Positions 1 through 7,710 of a stretch of DNA of 64,000 nucleotides are shown here, piece after piece. The DNA is from an uncultured Oscillospiraceae bacterium (GTDB lineage: Bacteria; Bacillota; Clostridia; Oscillospirales; Oscillospiraceae). The stretch covers positions 124,001 through 188,000 of the forward strand of contig CANQMW010000002.1 in NCBI GenBank assembly GCA_947625045.1, written 5' to 3'. A model generated the notes under the pieces. That model had not been told where the DNA came from. It did not search any database and saw only the letters and a program-made list of their open reading frames with translations. Within the stretch, counting starts at the first letter, position 1, and every line of letters starts with the position of its first letter. The position numbers and the translations under genes were made by a program.

Positions 1-763
1 GCTCTGCGACGACATCGCCGTCCAGTCCGGCAAAAAGCCCTACTGGGTGCGCATGGATGAAAATGGCGCCCTGGTGGGCGGCGTGGCCAAGTTCCTTGTG
101 GGCCATGAGGAGGAGCTGAAGGCTCTCGGTATGGCTCCCGGCGCACTGGGCGTCATCGCCGCGGGCACGAAGGACGAGGCCCGAAAGACCGCCGGCGTGG
201 CGGTGAAGATGCTGGGCGCGGCCGTGCCCGGCCATATGGATGAAAAGCGCTACGAGTTCTGCTGGATCGTGGACTTCCCCATGTTCGAGATCGGGGAGGA
301 GTCCGGCGAGCTTGAGTTCTGCCACAACCCCTTCTCCATGCCCAACGGCGGCCTGGAGGTCCTGGAAAAGGCGGAAAAGGGCGAGGTGGACCCCCTGGAC
401 ATCTACGCCTATCAGTATGACCTGGTGTGCAACGGCGTGGAGCTCTCCTCCGGCGCGGTGCGGAACCACGACCCCGACATCATGGTCAAGGCCTTTGAGA
501 TGGTGGGCCTGGGGGAGGCCGACGTGAAGGCCAAGTTCCCCGCCATGTACAACGCCTTCTGCTACGGCGCGCCCCCTCACGCGGGCATCGCTCCGGGCGT
601 GGACCGCATGGTCATGCTCCTGGCCGGCGAGCCCTCCATCCGGGAGATCATCCCCTTCCCCATGAACAAGAACGCCCAGGACGTGATGATGGACGCCCCC
701 TCCGCCGTGGAGCAAAAGCAGCTGGACGAACTGCATATCGCGGTCGTCGGGGTAGAGGAGTAA
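1..763 (+). CDS. aspS: Aspartyl-tRNA synthetase, C-terminal part (5' end outside window)
   Basis: Class II aminoacyl-tRNA synthetase that charges tRNA with aspartate in the cytoplasm. Only the C-terminal ~254 codons are present; the frame is open from base 2 through the left edge, so the gene is truncated by the window and not broken. Visible hallmarks are [11 protein letters not shown], the [12 protein letters not shown] segment of the catalytic core, and class II motif 3 ([13 protein letters not shown]) whose Arg binds ATP. The [19 protein letters not shown] stretch near the end is typical of bacterial AspRS. The frame ends at a TAA, and a palindromic repeat follows directly. Whether the enzyme is discriminating or also charges tRNA-Asn cannot be told from this part. 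Confidence 0.96.
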   Translation, partial: LCDDIAVQSGKKPYWVRMDENGALVGGVAKFLVGHEEELKALGMAPGALGVIAAGTKDEARKTAGVAVKMLGAAVPGHMDEKRYEFCWIVDFPMFEIGEESGELEFCHNPFSMPNGGLEVLEKAEKGEVDPLDIYAYQYDLVCNGVELSSGAVRNHDPDIMVKAFEMVGLGEADVKAKFPAMYNAFCYGAPPHAGIAPGVDRMVMLLAGEPSIREIIPFPMNKNAQDVMMDAPSAVEQKQLDELHIAVVGVEE

Positions 764-789
764 TATTCGCCGCGAAGCCGCGCACCACT

Positions 790-938
790 TAAGGCTCCCT
801 TGTGCAAAGGGAGCTGGCTCCGGCGATAGCCGGAGACTGAGGGATTGTTGCCACAGGCCGGGGTGTTTTCCAAGACTGGCAACAACCCCTCCGAGCCGCC
901 TTACGGCGGCCCACCTCCCCTTGCACAGGGGAGGCTTT
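790..938. repeat. Palindromic intergenic repeat, copy 1 (TTGTGCAA subfamily)
   Basis: About 150 bp lying between aspS and comM. The outer arms are inverted repeats: AAGGCTCCCTTGTGCAA at the left and, read on the other strand, AAAGCCTCCCCTGTGCAA at the right. Inside are three smaller hairpins: CTCCGGC/GCCGGAG, GTTGCCA/TGGCAAC, and GCCGCC/GGCGGC. No open frame of interest lies within it. Copies 2 and 4 share the same termini with different inner stems, which fits a non-autonomous, MITE-like or REP-like element. Confidence 0.85.
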
Positions 939-964
939 GCCTGTAACGAAAGGAGGAACCGCCC

Positions 965-2473
965 ATGTATTCTCGCATACGTTCCCTTGGCATCAAAGGA
1001 ATAGGGGGCTACGAGGTGGAGCTGGAGACCTCCATCTCCTCCGGCCTGCCCAGGCTTGACATGGTGGGCCTGCCCGACGCCGCCGTGAAGGAGGCCGCCG
1101 ACCGGGTCCGGGCCGCGGTGAAGCACAACGGCTGGGACTTTCCGGTGAGCCGCATCACGGTTAATCTCGCCCCGGCGGACACGAAAAAGGCCGGCACGGT
1201 CTATGACATGCCGGTGCTGCTGGGCATTCTCACCGCCTCGGGGCAGATCAAGGCCCCCCGGGCGGACGACATGTTTTTCGGCGAGCTGTCCCTGACGGGG
1301 CAGCTCCGGCCCGTTTCCGGGGCGCTGCCCATGGCCCTGGCCGCAGAGGCGGCGGGGGCAAAGCGCCTGTTCGTACCCAAGGACAACGCCGCGGAGGCGG
1401 CCTTTGCCCAGGGCTTGGAGGTATACCCGGTGGAGGACGTGCGCAAGCTTGCCGCCTTCCTGGCCGGGGAGGGGGACATGACCCCCGCCGCCCCCGGCGT
1501 CATCCGCCCGGGCGCCGCGCCTGTGCCGGACTTTTTTGAGGTCAAGGCCCAGGAGAACGTGAAGCGGGCCCTGGAGGTGGCCGCCGCGGGCGGCCACAAC
1601 GTGCTCATGGTGGGCCCGCCGGGAGCGGGCAAGAGCATGCTTGCCAAGCGCCTGCCTGGCATATTGCCGGACATGAGCCGGGAGGAGGCGCTGCGCACCA
1701 CGGCCATATGGTCCGTGGCGGGGCTCACCACCGCCGCTGACCCCATCGTGGGCCGCCGGCCCTTCCGGGCGCCCAACCAGACCGCCTCCCGCCAGGCCTT
1801 GGCCGGGGGCGCGGATTTAAAGCCCGGGGAGATGAGCCTGGCCCACAACGGGGTGCTGTTTCTCGATGAGCTGCCGGAATTTCACCGGGACGTGCTGGAC
1901 CTGCTGCGCCAGCCCCTGGAGGACGGGGAGATCACCGTCTCCCGGGCCTCCGGCTCCGTCACCTACCCCAGCCGGTTCATGCTGGTGTGCGCCATGAACC
2001 CCTGCCGCTGCGGCTGGTACGGCCACCCCTCCGGCCGGTGCCGGTGCACCCGCAAGTCCGTGGCGGAATACCGGGCGAAGATATCCGGGCCCCTTTTGGA
2101 CCGCATCGACATCACCGTGGAGGTGCCCGCCATGGCCTATGAGGAGCTGGAGGCGAGGCCAAACGGGGAGCCCTCCGCCGCCATCAAGGCGAGGGTGGAT
2201 GCCGCGAGAGAGGCCCAGCGGGCGCGGTTCGCTGGCTCCGGCACGGAGTCCAACGCCCGAATGAGCCCGGCGGACATGGAGCGCTTCTGCGCCCTGGACG
2301 AGGCGGGCTCCGCCCTCATGAAGAGCGCCTATGAGGCCCTGGGCCTCACGGGCCGGAGCTATGACCGCACATTGCGGGTGGCCCGGACCATCGCGGACCT
2401 GGCCGGCAGCGAAAACATCCAGCCCCAGCACCTGGCCGAGGCCATACAGTATAGAACATTCCAACTGAAGTGA
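965..2473 (+). CDS. comM: ComM/YifB family Mg-chelatase-like AAA+ ATPase
   Basis: 502-residue AAA+ ATPase of the YifB/ComM family. In studied naturally competent bacteria ComM is a hexameric helicase that promotes branch migration during integration of transforming DNA; the role in this host is inferred from family only. The N-terminal ~190 residues form the Lon-protease-like fold (subunit ChlI domain). Walker A is GPPGAGKS at residues 217-224, Walker B is VLFLDELPEF near 300, and a Cys-rich MNPCRCGWYG...CRC element, a family hallmark, follows near 345. The ATG is preceded by an AAAGGAGG site. Length matches the family (about 500). It is followed by thiI after 10 nt, so the two are probably cotranscribed. 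Confidence 0.95.
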   Translation: MYSRIRSLGIKGIGGYEVELETSISSGLPRLDMVGLPDAAVKEAADRVRAAVKHNGWDFPVSRITVNLAPADTKKAGTVYDMPVLLGILTASGQIKAPRADDMFFGELSLTGQLRPVSGALPMALAAEAAGAKRLFVPKDNAAEAAFAQGLEVYPVEDVRKLAAFLAGEGDMTPAAPGVIRPGAAPVPDFFEVKAQENVKRALEVAAAGGHNVLMVGPPGAGKSMLAKRLPGILPDMSREEALRTTAIWSVAGLTTAADPIVGRRPFRAPNQTASRQALAGGADLKPGEMSLAHNGVLFLDELPEFHRDVLDLLRQPLEDGEITVSRASGSVTYPSRFMLVCAMNPCRCGWYGHPSGRCRCTRKSVAEYRAKISGPLLDRIDITVEVPAMAYEELEARPNGEPSAAIKARVDAAREAQRARFAGSGTESNARMSPADMERFCALDEAGSALMKSAYEALGLTGRSYDRTLRVARTIADLAGSENIQPQHLAEAIQYRTFQLK

Positions 2474-2483
2474 GAACGTATAC

Positions 2484-3656
2484 ATGACCGATATGATACT
2501 CCTGAAGGAGGGCGAGGTGGTCTTAAAAGGCCTCAACAAGCGCTCCTTTGAACAGAAACTTACATCCAATCTCCGCCGGCGCATCAAGCGCTTCGGCCCC
2601 TTCACCGTGACCGCGAACCAGTCCGTCATCTACGTGGAGCCGCAAAGCGAGGAATGCGATGTGGACGGGGCCTTTGAGGCTCTTCAAAAGGTGTTCGGCA
2701 TCATGACCCTGACCCGGGCTGCCGCCTGCGAAAAGGACCCCGAGGCCATCGCCAAGCGGGCCGCGGAATACCTGCGGGACGAGCTCACCAGCGTCAAAAG
2801 CTTCAAGGTGGAGTCCCGCCGGGGGGACAAGTCCTTTCCCATGACCAGCGTGCAGCTGAGCCAGTACGTGGGCGGGGCCCTCCACGACGCGTACCCGGAC
2901 CTCATCGCCGACATGCACACTCCGGAACTGGTGGTACACCTGGAAGTCCGTGACCGGGCGGCCTACATCCACGGCGCGCCGGTGCCCGGGGCGGGGGGCC
3001 TGCCCGTGGGCACGGCGGGATCCGCCGTGAGCCTCCTCTCCGGCGGCATCGACAGCCCCGTGTCCACCTGGATGATGGCGAAGCGGGGCATGCGCATATT
3101 GCCGGTGCACTTTTTCTCCTTCCCCTACACCTCGGAGCTGGCGAAGGAAAAGGTGCTGGACCTGGCGAAGCTCCTTGTGCCCTGGTGCGGGCGGATGGTG
3201 GTGCAGGTGGTGCCCTTCACCCACATCCAGGAGGAGATAAGGGCCAAGTGCCCGGAGGACTACTTCACCATCATCATGCGGCGCATGATGATGCGCATCG
3301 CCTCGGCGGTGGCGGCGGACAACAAGTGCGGCGCCATCATCACCGGGGAGAGCCTGGGCCAGGTGGCCAGCCAGACCATGGAGGCTATGGCCGCCACGGA
3401 GGACTGCGCCGATGTGCCCGTGCTGCGGCCCCTGGTGGGTATGGACAAGGCGGAGGTCATCAGTATTGCCCGGCGCATAGGGACGTTTGATACGTCCATA
3501 CTGCCCTATGAGGACTGTTGCACCGTGTTCACCCCCCGGCACCCCTGCACCCACCCCAAGCTCAAAAAGGTCCGGGAGGCGGAAGCGCCCTTGGATGTGG
3601 ACGCCCTGGTGGCCGAGGCGGTGGCCGGGATAGAATTTATAAAGGTCGGTTATTGA
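2484..3656 (+). CDS. thiI: tRNA 4-thiouridine synthase ThiI (no rhodanese domain)
   Basis: 390-residue ThiI. The enzyme adenylates U8 of tRNA and, with a sulfur donor, forms 4-thiouridine; it can also feed sulfur to thiamine synthesis. Domains in order: NFLD and THUMP (about residues 1-165, RNA binding), then the adenylation domain with the PP-loop SGGIDSP at 186-192. The C-terminal rhodanese domain of the E. coli protein is absent, as is usual in Firmicutes, where a dedicated cysteine desulfurase takes over; none is adjacent here. The start has only a weak ribosome site, consistent with translational coupling to comM 10 nt upstream. The M29 peptidase begins 1 nt after the stop. Confidence 0.95.
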   Translation: MTDMILLKEGEVVLKGLNKRSFEQKLTSNLRRRIKRFGPFTVTANQSVIYVEPQSEECDVDGAFEALQKVFGIMTLTRAAACEKDPEAIAKRAAEYLRDELTSVKSFKVESRRGDKSFPMTSVQLSQYVGGALHDAYPDLIADMHTPELVVHLEVRDRAAYIHGAPVPGAGGLPVGTAGSAVSLLSGGIDSPVSTWMMAKRGMRILPVHFFSFPYTSELAKEKVLDLAKLLVPWCGRMVVQVVPFTHIQEEIRAKCPEDYFTIIMRRMMMRIASAVAADNKCGAIITGESLGQVASQTMEAMAATEDCADVPVLRPLVGMDKAEVISIARRIGTFDTSILPYEDCCTVFTPRHPCTHPKLKKVREAEAPLDVDALVAEAVAGIEFIKVGY

Positions 3657-3657
3657 T

Positions 3658-4899
3658 ATGGTGGAGAACTTTGACGCCAAATTGAATGAGTACGCCCACC
3701 TGCTGGTGGACGTGGGCCTGAATGTCCAGGCCGGGCAGACGCTGCGTGTCTCCTGCTCCGTGGAGTGCGCGCCCCTTGCCCGTCTGTGCGTGGCCGCCTG
3801 CTACGACAGGGGCGCCCGGGACGTGGTGCTGGACTGGTATGACGACTTCACCGACCGGGAGAGATACCTGCGGGCGGACGAGGCCGTGTTCGGCGAGTAC
3901 CCCGCCTATAAGAAGGCGAAGCTGGACTGGCTGCTGGAGAAAAACGCTCCGGCGCTCAATATCATCGGCTCGGACCCGGAGCTATTCAAGGGCGTGGACC
4001 CCAAACGCATCCAGACCTACCAGCGGGTGGCCGGGACCAACAGCAAGGCCTACTACGACGCCATGGACGCGGGGCGGTTCCAGTGGTCTATCGGCGCGTA
4101 CCCCACTTCCGCCTGGGCGAGGAAGGTCTTCCCGGATATGTCCGAGGCAGCCGCTATGGACGCCCTCTGGGACGCCATATTCGACGTCTGCCGTATCACC
4201 GGGGACGGCAGCGCGGTCCGGCGCTGGCAGGAGCACATCGATGTCACCGCCCGCCGGGCGAAGAAGCTGAATGACTACAACTTCAAGAGCTTGCATTATG
4301 TAAACTCCATCGGCACGGACCTGACCGTAGAGCTGCCGGAAAAACACGTCTGGATGGGCGGCGCGGAGGACACGGCGAACGGCGTGCGCTTCGTGGCCAA
4401 CATCCCCACGGAGGAGATATTCACCGCCCCCAGGTGGGACGGCGTGAACGGCCGGGCCGCGGCGGCCATGCCCCTGGCCCTGGACGGGAACCTGGTGAAG
4501 GATTTCTACCTGGACTTCAAGGATGGGCGCATCGTGGACGTGCACGCGGCCCAGGGGGAGGACGTGCTGCGCCACTCCATCGACCTGGACGAGGGCTCCC
4601 ACTATCTGGGCGAGGCGGCCTTGGTGCCCTACGACAGCCCCATCCGCAATAAGGGGATACTCTTTTACGAGACCCTCTTCGACGAGAACGCCTCCTGCCA
4701 CCTGGCCTTCGGCTCCGCCTACGCCACCTGTGTGAAGGGCGGGGCGGACATGACCGAGGCCGAGCAGAAGGCCGCGGGTCTCAACCAGTCCATCAACCAC
4801 GTGGACTTCATGGTGGGAACGAAGGACCTCTCCATCGCGGGAACCACCCACGATGGCCGCGAGGTGCCCGTGTTCGTGGACGGGAACTTTGCGTTTTAA
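3658..4899 (+). CDS. Aminopeptidase, peptidase family M29 (AmpS-like)
   Basis: 413-residue cytoplasmic metallo-aminopeptidase of family M29 (AmpS/AmpT/PepS type), which removes N-terminal residues from peptides. The N-terminal part shows the family pattern around ALARLCVAACYDRGARDV-type residues; the C-terminal half carries the acidic and His metal ligands, including LGEAALVPYDSPI and the SINHVDFMVG segment (N/S-x2-H-x-DFM-I/V-G) near residue 380. Length is normal for the family (about 400-415). It starts 1 nt after thiI ends, so it is the last gene of a comM-thiI-M29 run, and a strong hairpin follows it. The peptide preference cannot be read from sequence. Confidence 0.93.
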   Translation: MVENFDAKLNEYAHLLVDVGLNVQAGQTLRVSCSVECAPLARLCVAACYDRGARDVVLDWYDDFTDRERYLRADEAVFGEYPAYKKAKLDWLLEKNAPALNIIGSDPELFKGVDPKRIQTYQRVAGTNSKAYYDAMDAGRFQWSIGAYPTSAWARKVFPDMSEAAAMDALWDAIFDVCRITGDGSAVRRWQEHIDVTARRAKKLNDYNFKSLHYVNSIGTDLTVELPEKHVWMGGAEDTANGVRFVANIPTEEIFTAPRWDGVNGRAAAAMPLALDGNLVKDFYLDFKDGRIVDVHAAQGEDVLRHSIDLDEGSHYLGEAALVPYDSPIRNKGILFYETLFDENASCHLAFGSAYATCVKGGADMTEAEQKAAGLNQSINHVDFMVGTKDLSIAGTTHDGREVPVFVDGNFAF

Positions 4900-4911
4900 G
4901 AAAATACTCAA

Positions 4912-4949
4912 AGAGCGCAGGACCGCCCATTCGGGCGGTCCTGCGCTCT
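4912..4949. terminator. Bidirectional hairpin terminator between convergent genes
   Basis: A perfect 17-bp stem (4912-4928 with 4933-4949) with an ATTC loop lies between the M29 peptidase (+) and the YD-repeat gene (-). The + side has only a weak T stretch, while on the - strand the stem is followed by TTTGAGTATTTT. It probably ends transcription from both sides. Confidence 0.8.
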
Positions 4950-4972
4950 GTCTGTTATTCGATCTCTGCCGG

Positions 4973-5998
4973 TCAGGCCACAGGCTCCCAAGTGAACTCA
5001 GCGTACTTCCCGTCGGGACTTTCCACCCTGACAAGGCAGCCGTTGCCGTCGTAGGTCAGGGAGGGTTCGCTGTCAAAGTGAAATACAGCCCGGAAAATAT
5101 CCTGGTCTTCGTTGGCTTTCAGCGATAGAGAAAAGCGCTTGAGAGTGTACGACGTACCGTCGACCGTTTCGACAGAAGTATCCTGCCAGGATGTATCCAG
5201 CAGAGGCGTCTTGTATTCCACATTTACACTGCCGTTGTCACGGGTTTGGGTAGCGCTGCGGCCGTCTTCGCTGTAAGTATAGGTATAGGTCGCCGCATTG
5301 CCCTCTCCGCTGGTATCGGTTATCAAAGCGTTCAGCTTCCGGCCCTCGCTGTCATAGGTGTACTCGACGGTGTTAGAGAGTGCATCGTCGCTGCCGTAGT
5401 TATAAGTATATTCCTCCCGGACACAGTTGCCGTCTTCATCGTATGTATACTCGGTGACGACGGTATTGGAGCTGTCGCCATAGTCGGCGGTCTGCTCTGT
5501 GTAGACGCAGCTGCCGTCTTCATCGTATGTATACTCGGTGACGACGGTGGTGGAGCTATCGCCAGAATCGGTCGTCTGCTCTGTCCGGATCCGGTTACCG
5601 GCTTCATCGTAGACATACTCCGCGATGACGGTGGTGGGACCGTCACCGTAATCGGTCGTCTGCTCTGTCCTGACCAGGTCACCGGCCTCGTCGTAAACAT
5701 TGGAAATGGTCTGGTATCCATCCTGCAGGGCCGTAAGCCGTCCGGCCTCGTCATAGACAGCTGTGATCGGGCAGCTCATGTCGTTGGGACACGTGACCTC
5801 CGTAGGCAGATACCCGCCCTGACCGTAGGTAAAAGTGTATGTGGTCGGGTAGCCATCACTTACATAGACGACGCTCGCCAGCCGGTATACCGGACTTGGC
5901 TCGGAAGCTGACTTCGGCACCTCTTCTGCCAGGGCCTGGCCGCCCAGGGACAGAAGCATGGTCAGAGCCAGAGCAATGCTGAAAACACGCTTTTTCAT
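4973..5998 (-). CDS. Secreted protein with YD-like (RHS-type) repeats
   Basis: 341 residues with an N-terminal Sec signal peptide (MKKR, hydrophobic core, GGQALA cleavage before EE at about residue 24) and no lipobox, so it is predicted to be released. The body carries tandem repeats of about 27 residues of the form YTYDEDGxxxYTEQTxDYGDSS (about residues 98-205), recalling the YD repeats of RHS/teneurin proteins. The repetition is also visible in the DNA as an 81-nt period (near 5438 and 5519), so the copies are recent. There is no RHS core or C-terminal toxin domain; the protein ends in a non-repeat domain with SPDGKYAEFTWEP. Start chosen at the ATG behind AGGAAAGG. The gene looks less GC-rich than its neighbours. 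Function unknown. Confidence 0.85.
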   Translation of the reverse strand: MKKRVFSIALALTMLLSLGGQALAEEVPKSASEPSPVYRLASVVYVSDGYPTTYTFTYGQGGYLPTEVTCPNDMSCPITAVYDEAGRLTALQDGYQTISNVYDEAGDLVRTEQTTDYGDGPTTVIAEYVYDEAGNRIRTEQTTDSGDSSTTVVTEYTYDEDGSCVYTEQTADYGDSSNTVVTEYTYDEDGNCVREEYTYNYGSDDALSNTVEYTYDSEGRKLNALITDTSGEGNAATYTYTYSEDGRSATQTRDNGSVNVEYKTPLLDTSWQDTSVETVDGTSYTLKRFSLSLKANEDQDIFRAVFHFDSEPSLTYDGNGCLVRVESPDGKYAEFTWEPVA

Positions 5999-6134
5999 GG
6001 TTCTTTTTCCTTTCCTGATCTAGACTTACAGTCACTGCCAAAAAGGAGCGCGATTTATCCGGCGGTGCTGTGCTGCTCCAACGGTACGGCCCGCGGGAAC
6101 AGGGCCTGCCCCTGTCCCGCGAACTTTCCCGCCG
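5999..6134. other. Gap between the ncRNA terminator and the YD-repeat gene
   Basis: This stretch holds a strong imperfect hairpin near 6092-6121 (CGCGGGAACAGGG against CCCTGTCCCGCG, one-base bulge) and the AGGAAAGG ribosome site of the YD-repeat gene. I see no ORF or convincing promoter in it, so the YD gene may be reached by readthrough from the upstream RNA unit. Confidence 0.5.
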
Positions 6135-6172
6135 AAACAACAAAGGCGGTGCAGGGCAGAACCCCACACCGC
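6135..6172 (-). terminator. Intrinsic terminator of the candidate ncRNA
   Basis: On the - strand a GCGGTGTGGG...CCCTGCACCGC stem (6146-6172) is followed by CTTTGTTGTTT. The 3' arm can alternatively pair with the 5' end of the RNA, so the terminator could be conditional. Confidence 0.65.
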
Positions 6173-6206
6173 GCGCAACACAACACAAAAGCCGCATAAC
6201 CTGCCC

Positions 6207-6235
6207 TTGTAAAAAGCCAGGGGAACAGGTATAAT
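6207..6235 (+). promoter_or_regulatory. Putative sigma-A promoter toward cinA
   Basis: TTGTAA at 6207-6212, a 17-nt spacer, and a perfect TATAAT at 6230-6235. It faces cinA about 180 nt away but lies within the antisense of the candidate ncRNA, so its use in vivo is uncertain. Confidence 0.5.
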
Positions 6236-6338
6236 GAGCTTTGGGCGCTGAAAAGCTGTGTAGGAGGTCACGACTCCTGCATAGGGCCGTGAGGTGTCCT
6301 ACCACCTTGCGGCCCGCCTTTGCTATTCCGTTATTGTC

Positions 6339-6367
6339 ATTATAACGTGCAGACCGTCTGAGTGCAA
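6339..6367 (-). promoter_or_regulatory. Sigma-A promoter of the candidate ncRNA
   Basis: On the - strand TTGCAC (6362-6367), a 17-nt spacer and a perfect TATAAT (6339-6344). The expected start is near 6332, just before the outer pairing arm of the RNA. Confidence 0.7.
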
Positions 6368-6416
6368 GTGTTTTTCTGGCAAAGCCGCCCAATGGCTTTC
6401 CATAAGGAGATATACT

Positions 6417-7688
6417 ATGAACTGTGAGATATTGGCCGTGGGGACCGAATTGCTGCTGGGCAACACCGTGAACACCAACGCGGCGAACCTGTCGGAGCTG
6501 CTGTCCGGCTTAGGGATAAACGTGTTCTGGCACACGGTGGTGGGGGACAACCCCAAGCGCCTGGCGGAGGCGGTATCCATCGCCCGCTCCCGGGCGGACC
6601 TCATCATCACCACCGGCGGCCTGGGCCCCACCTATGACGACCTTACCAAGAACGTGCTGGCGGAATGCTTCGGCCGGAAGCTGGAGCTGCACCCGGAGGA
6701 AGAGACGTTTTTGAAGGAATGGTTCAAGCGCAATTCCTCGAGCGGCTACACGGAAAATAACCTGCAGCAGGCCTATCTCCCCGAGCGGTGCACGGTGTTC
6801 CACAACGACTGGGGCACCGCCCCCGGCTGCGCCTTTGAGGAGGGCGGGGTGCACGTGATCATGCTGCCCGGCCCGCCCCGGGAGTGTATCCCCATGTTCA
6901 ACGCCTGCGCGGTGCCGTACCTCCAAAAGCTCTCCGGGGATGTGATATTCTCCCGGAAGATCATGGTCTTCGGCATCGGCGAGAGCGCCATCGAGACCCT
7001 GTTCCGGGCGGAGATGGAGAAGATGGCGAATCCGACGCTGGCTACGTACGCCAAGTTCGGCGAGGTCATGCTCCGGGTCACCGCCAAGGCCCCCACGGAG
7101 GCGGAGGCGGAGGCCATGTGCGAGCCCGTAGTGGAGAAGGTTTGCGCGACGCTGGGGGACAAGGCCTACGCCGTGGACGAGCCCAGCATGGAGGCGGTGA
7201 GCCTGCGGCTGCTCACGGAGCAGGGGAAGACCTTCTCCGCCGCGGAGAGCCTCACCGGCGGGCTCATCGGGGAGCGGTTCACGGCCCTCTCCGGCGCGTC
7301 GGCGGTATACAAGGGCGGGGCGGTGACCTACTGCAACGAGGCCAAGGCCGCCATGCTCCACATCGACAGGGACCTCATCGAGACGAACGGCGCGGTGTCT
7401 TACGAGACCGCCGCGGCCATGGCAAAGGGCGTGCGCCTCGCCGCTAACACGGACATCGGCCTTTCCGCCACGGGCCTGGCCGGGCCCGACGGGGACGGGG
7501 TCCATCCCGTGGGCACCGTGTTCGTGGGCCTGGCGGACGGTAATAATGTATGGGTGCGTCAGCTCAACCTGGGCACCGGCCGGGCCCGGGTGCGCCAGCT
7601 GGCCGCCAACCACGCCTTCGACATGCTCCGCCGGTACCTGCAGGGCCTGGACGTGGTGCCGGAAAAGTACGTTCCCGCGGGGAAATAA
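6417..7688 (+). CDS. cinA: CinA: putative competence-damage protein / NMN amidohydrolase
   Basis: 423-residue CinA. The N-terminal molybdopterin-binding-like (MoCF) domain begins EILAVGTELLLGNTVNTN and includes the TTGGLGPTYDDLTK motif; the C-terminal domain (from about residue 265) contains AESLTGGLIGERFT and the TGLAGPDGDG segment of PncC-type nicotinamide-mononucleotide amidohydrolases. Known members deamidate NMN and/or cleave ADP-ribose in pyridine-nucleotide recycling; the gene is often linked to recA and competence, though recA is not visible here. Start set at the ATG at 6417 because AAGGAG sits 7 nt before it; an upstream in-frame ATG has no ribosome site. The next gene follows after 22 nt. 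Confidence 0.94.
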   Translation: MNCEILAVGTELLLGNTVNTNAANLSELLSGLGINVFWHTVVGDNPKRLAEAVSIARSRADLIITTGGLGPTYDDLTKNVLAECFGRKLELHPEEETFLKEWFKRNSSSGYTENNLQQAYLPERCTVFHNDWGTAPGCAFEEGGVHVIMLPGPPRECIPMFNACAVPYLQKLSGDVIFSRKIMVFGIGESAIETLFRAEMEKMANPTLATYAKFGEVMLRVTAKAPTEAEAEAMCEPVVEKVCATLGDKAYAVDEPSMEAVSLRLLTEQGKTFSAAESLTGGLIGERFTALSGASAVYKGGAVTYCNEAKAAMLHIDRDLIETNGAVSYETAAAMAKGVRLAANTDIGLSATGLAGPDGDGVHPVGTVFVGLADGNNVWVRQLNLGTGRARVRQLAANHAFDMLRRYLQGLDVVPEKYVPAGK

Positions 7689-7710
7689 CACCGCAAAGGA
7701 GGAAGCGCGT

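Larger units (their letters stand above)
6135..6332 (-). ncRNA. Candidate structured ncRNA of ~195 nt with its own promoter and terminator
   Basis: A - strand transcript predicted from a near-consensus promoter (6339-6367) to a terminator hairpin (6146-6172) followed by a T-rich tail (6135-6145). The 5' and 3' ends pair (CAAAGGCGG with CCGCCTTTG), and several inner stems can form: GGCCG/CGGCC enclosing AGGTG/CACCT, AGGAG/CTCCT, ACCTG/CAGGT, and the terminator stem GCGGTG/CACCGC. Rod-like alternatives also exist (TGCAGG with CCTGCA, CCTACAC with GTGTGGG). Length and independent transcription would suit 6S RNA, but I cannot identify the diagnostic sequence, and raiA-like or leader-type RNAs remain possible. 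No good coding frame is seen inside. Confidence 0.5.

Noticed and set aside
790..938. Repeat copy considered as tRNA, CRISPR or simple terminator
   Set aside because: No cloverleaf, no regularly spaced direct repeats; multiple inner stems and four further copies with the same termini point to a dispersed repeat.
6135..6332. Candidate ncRNA considered as SRP RNA, tmRNA or RNase P RNA
   Set aside because: The conserved SRP tetraloop region, the tmRNA tRNA-like ends and the RNase P core sequences are all absent.
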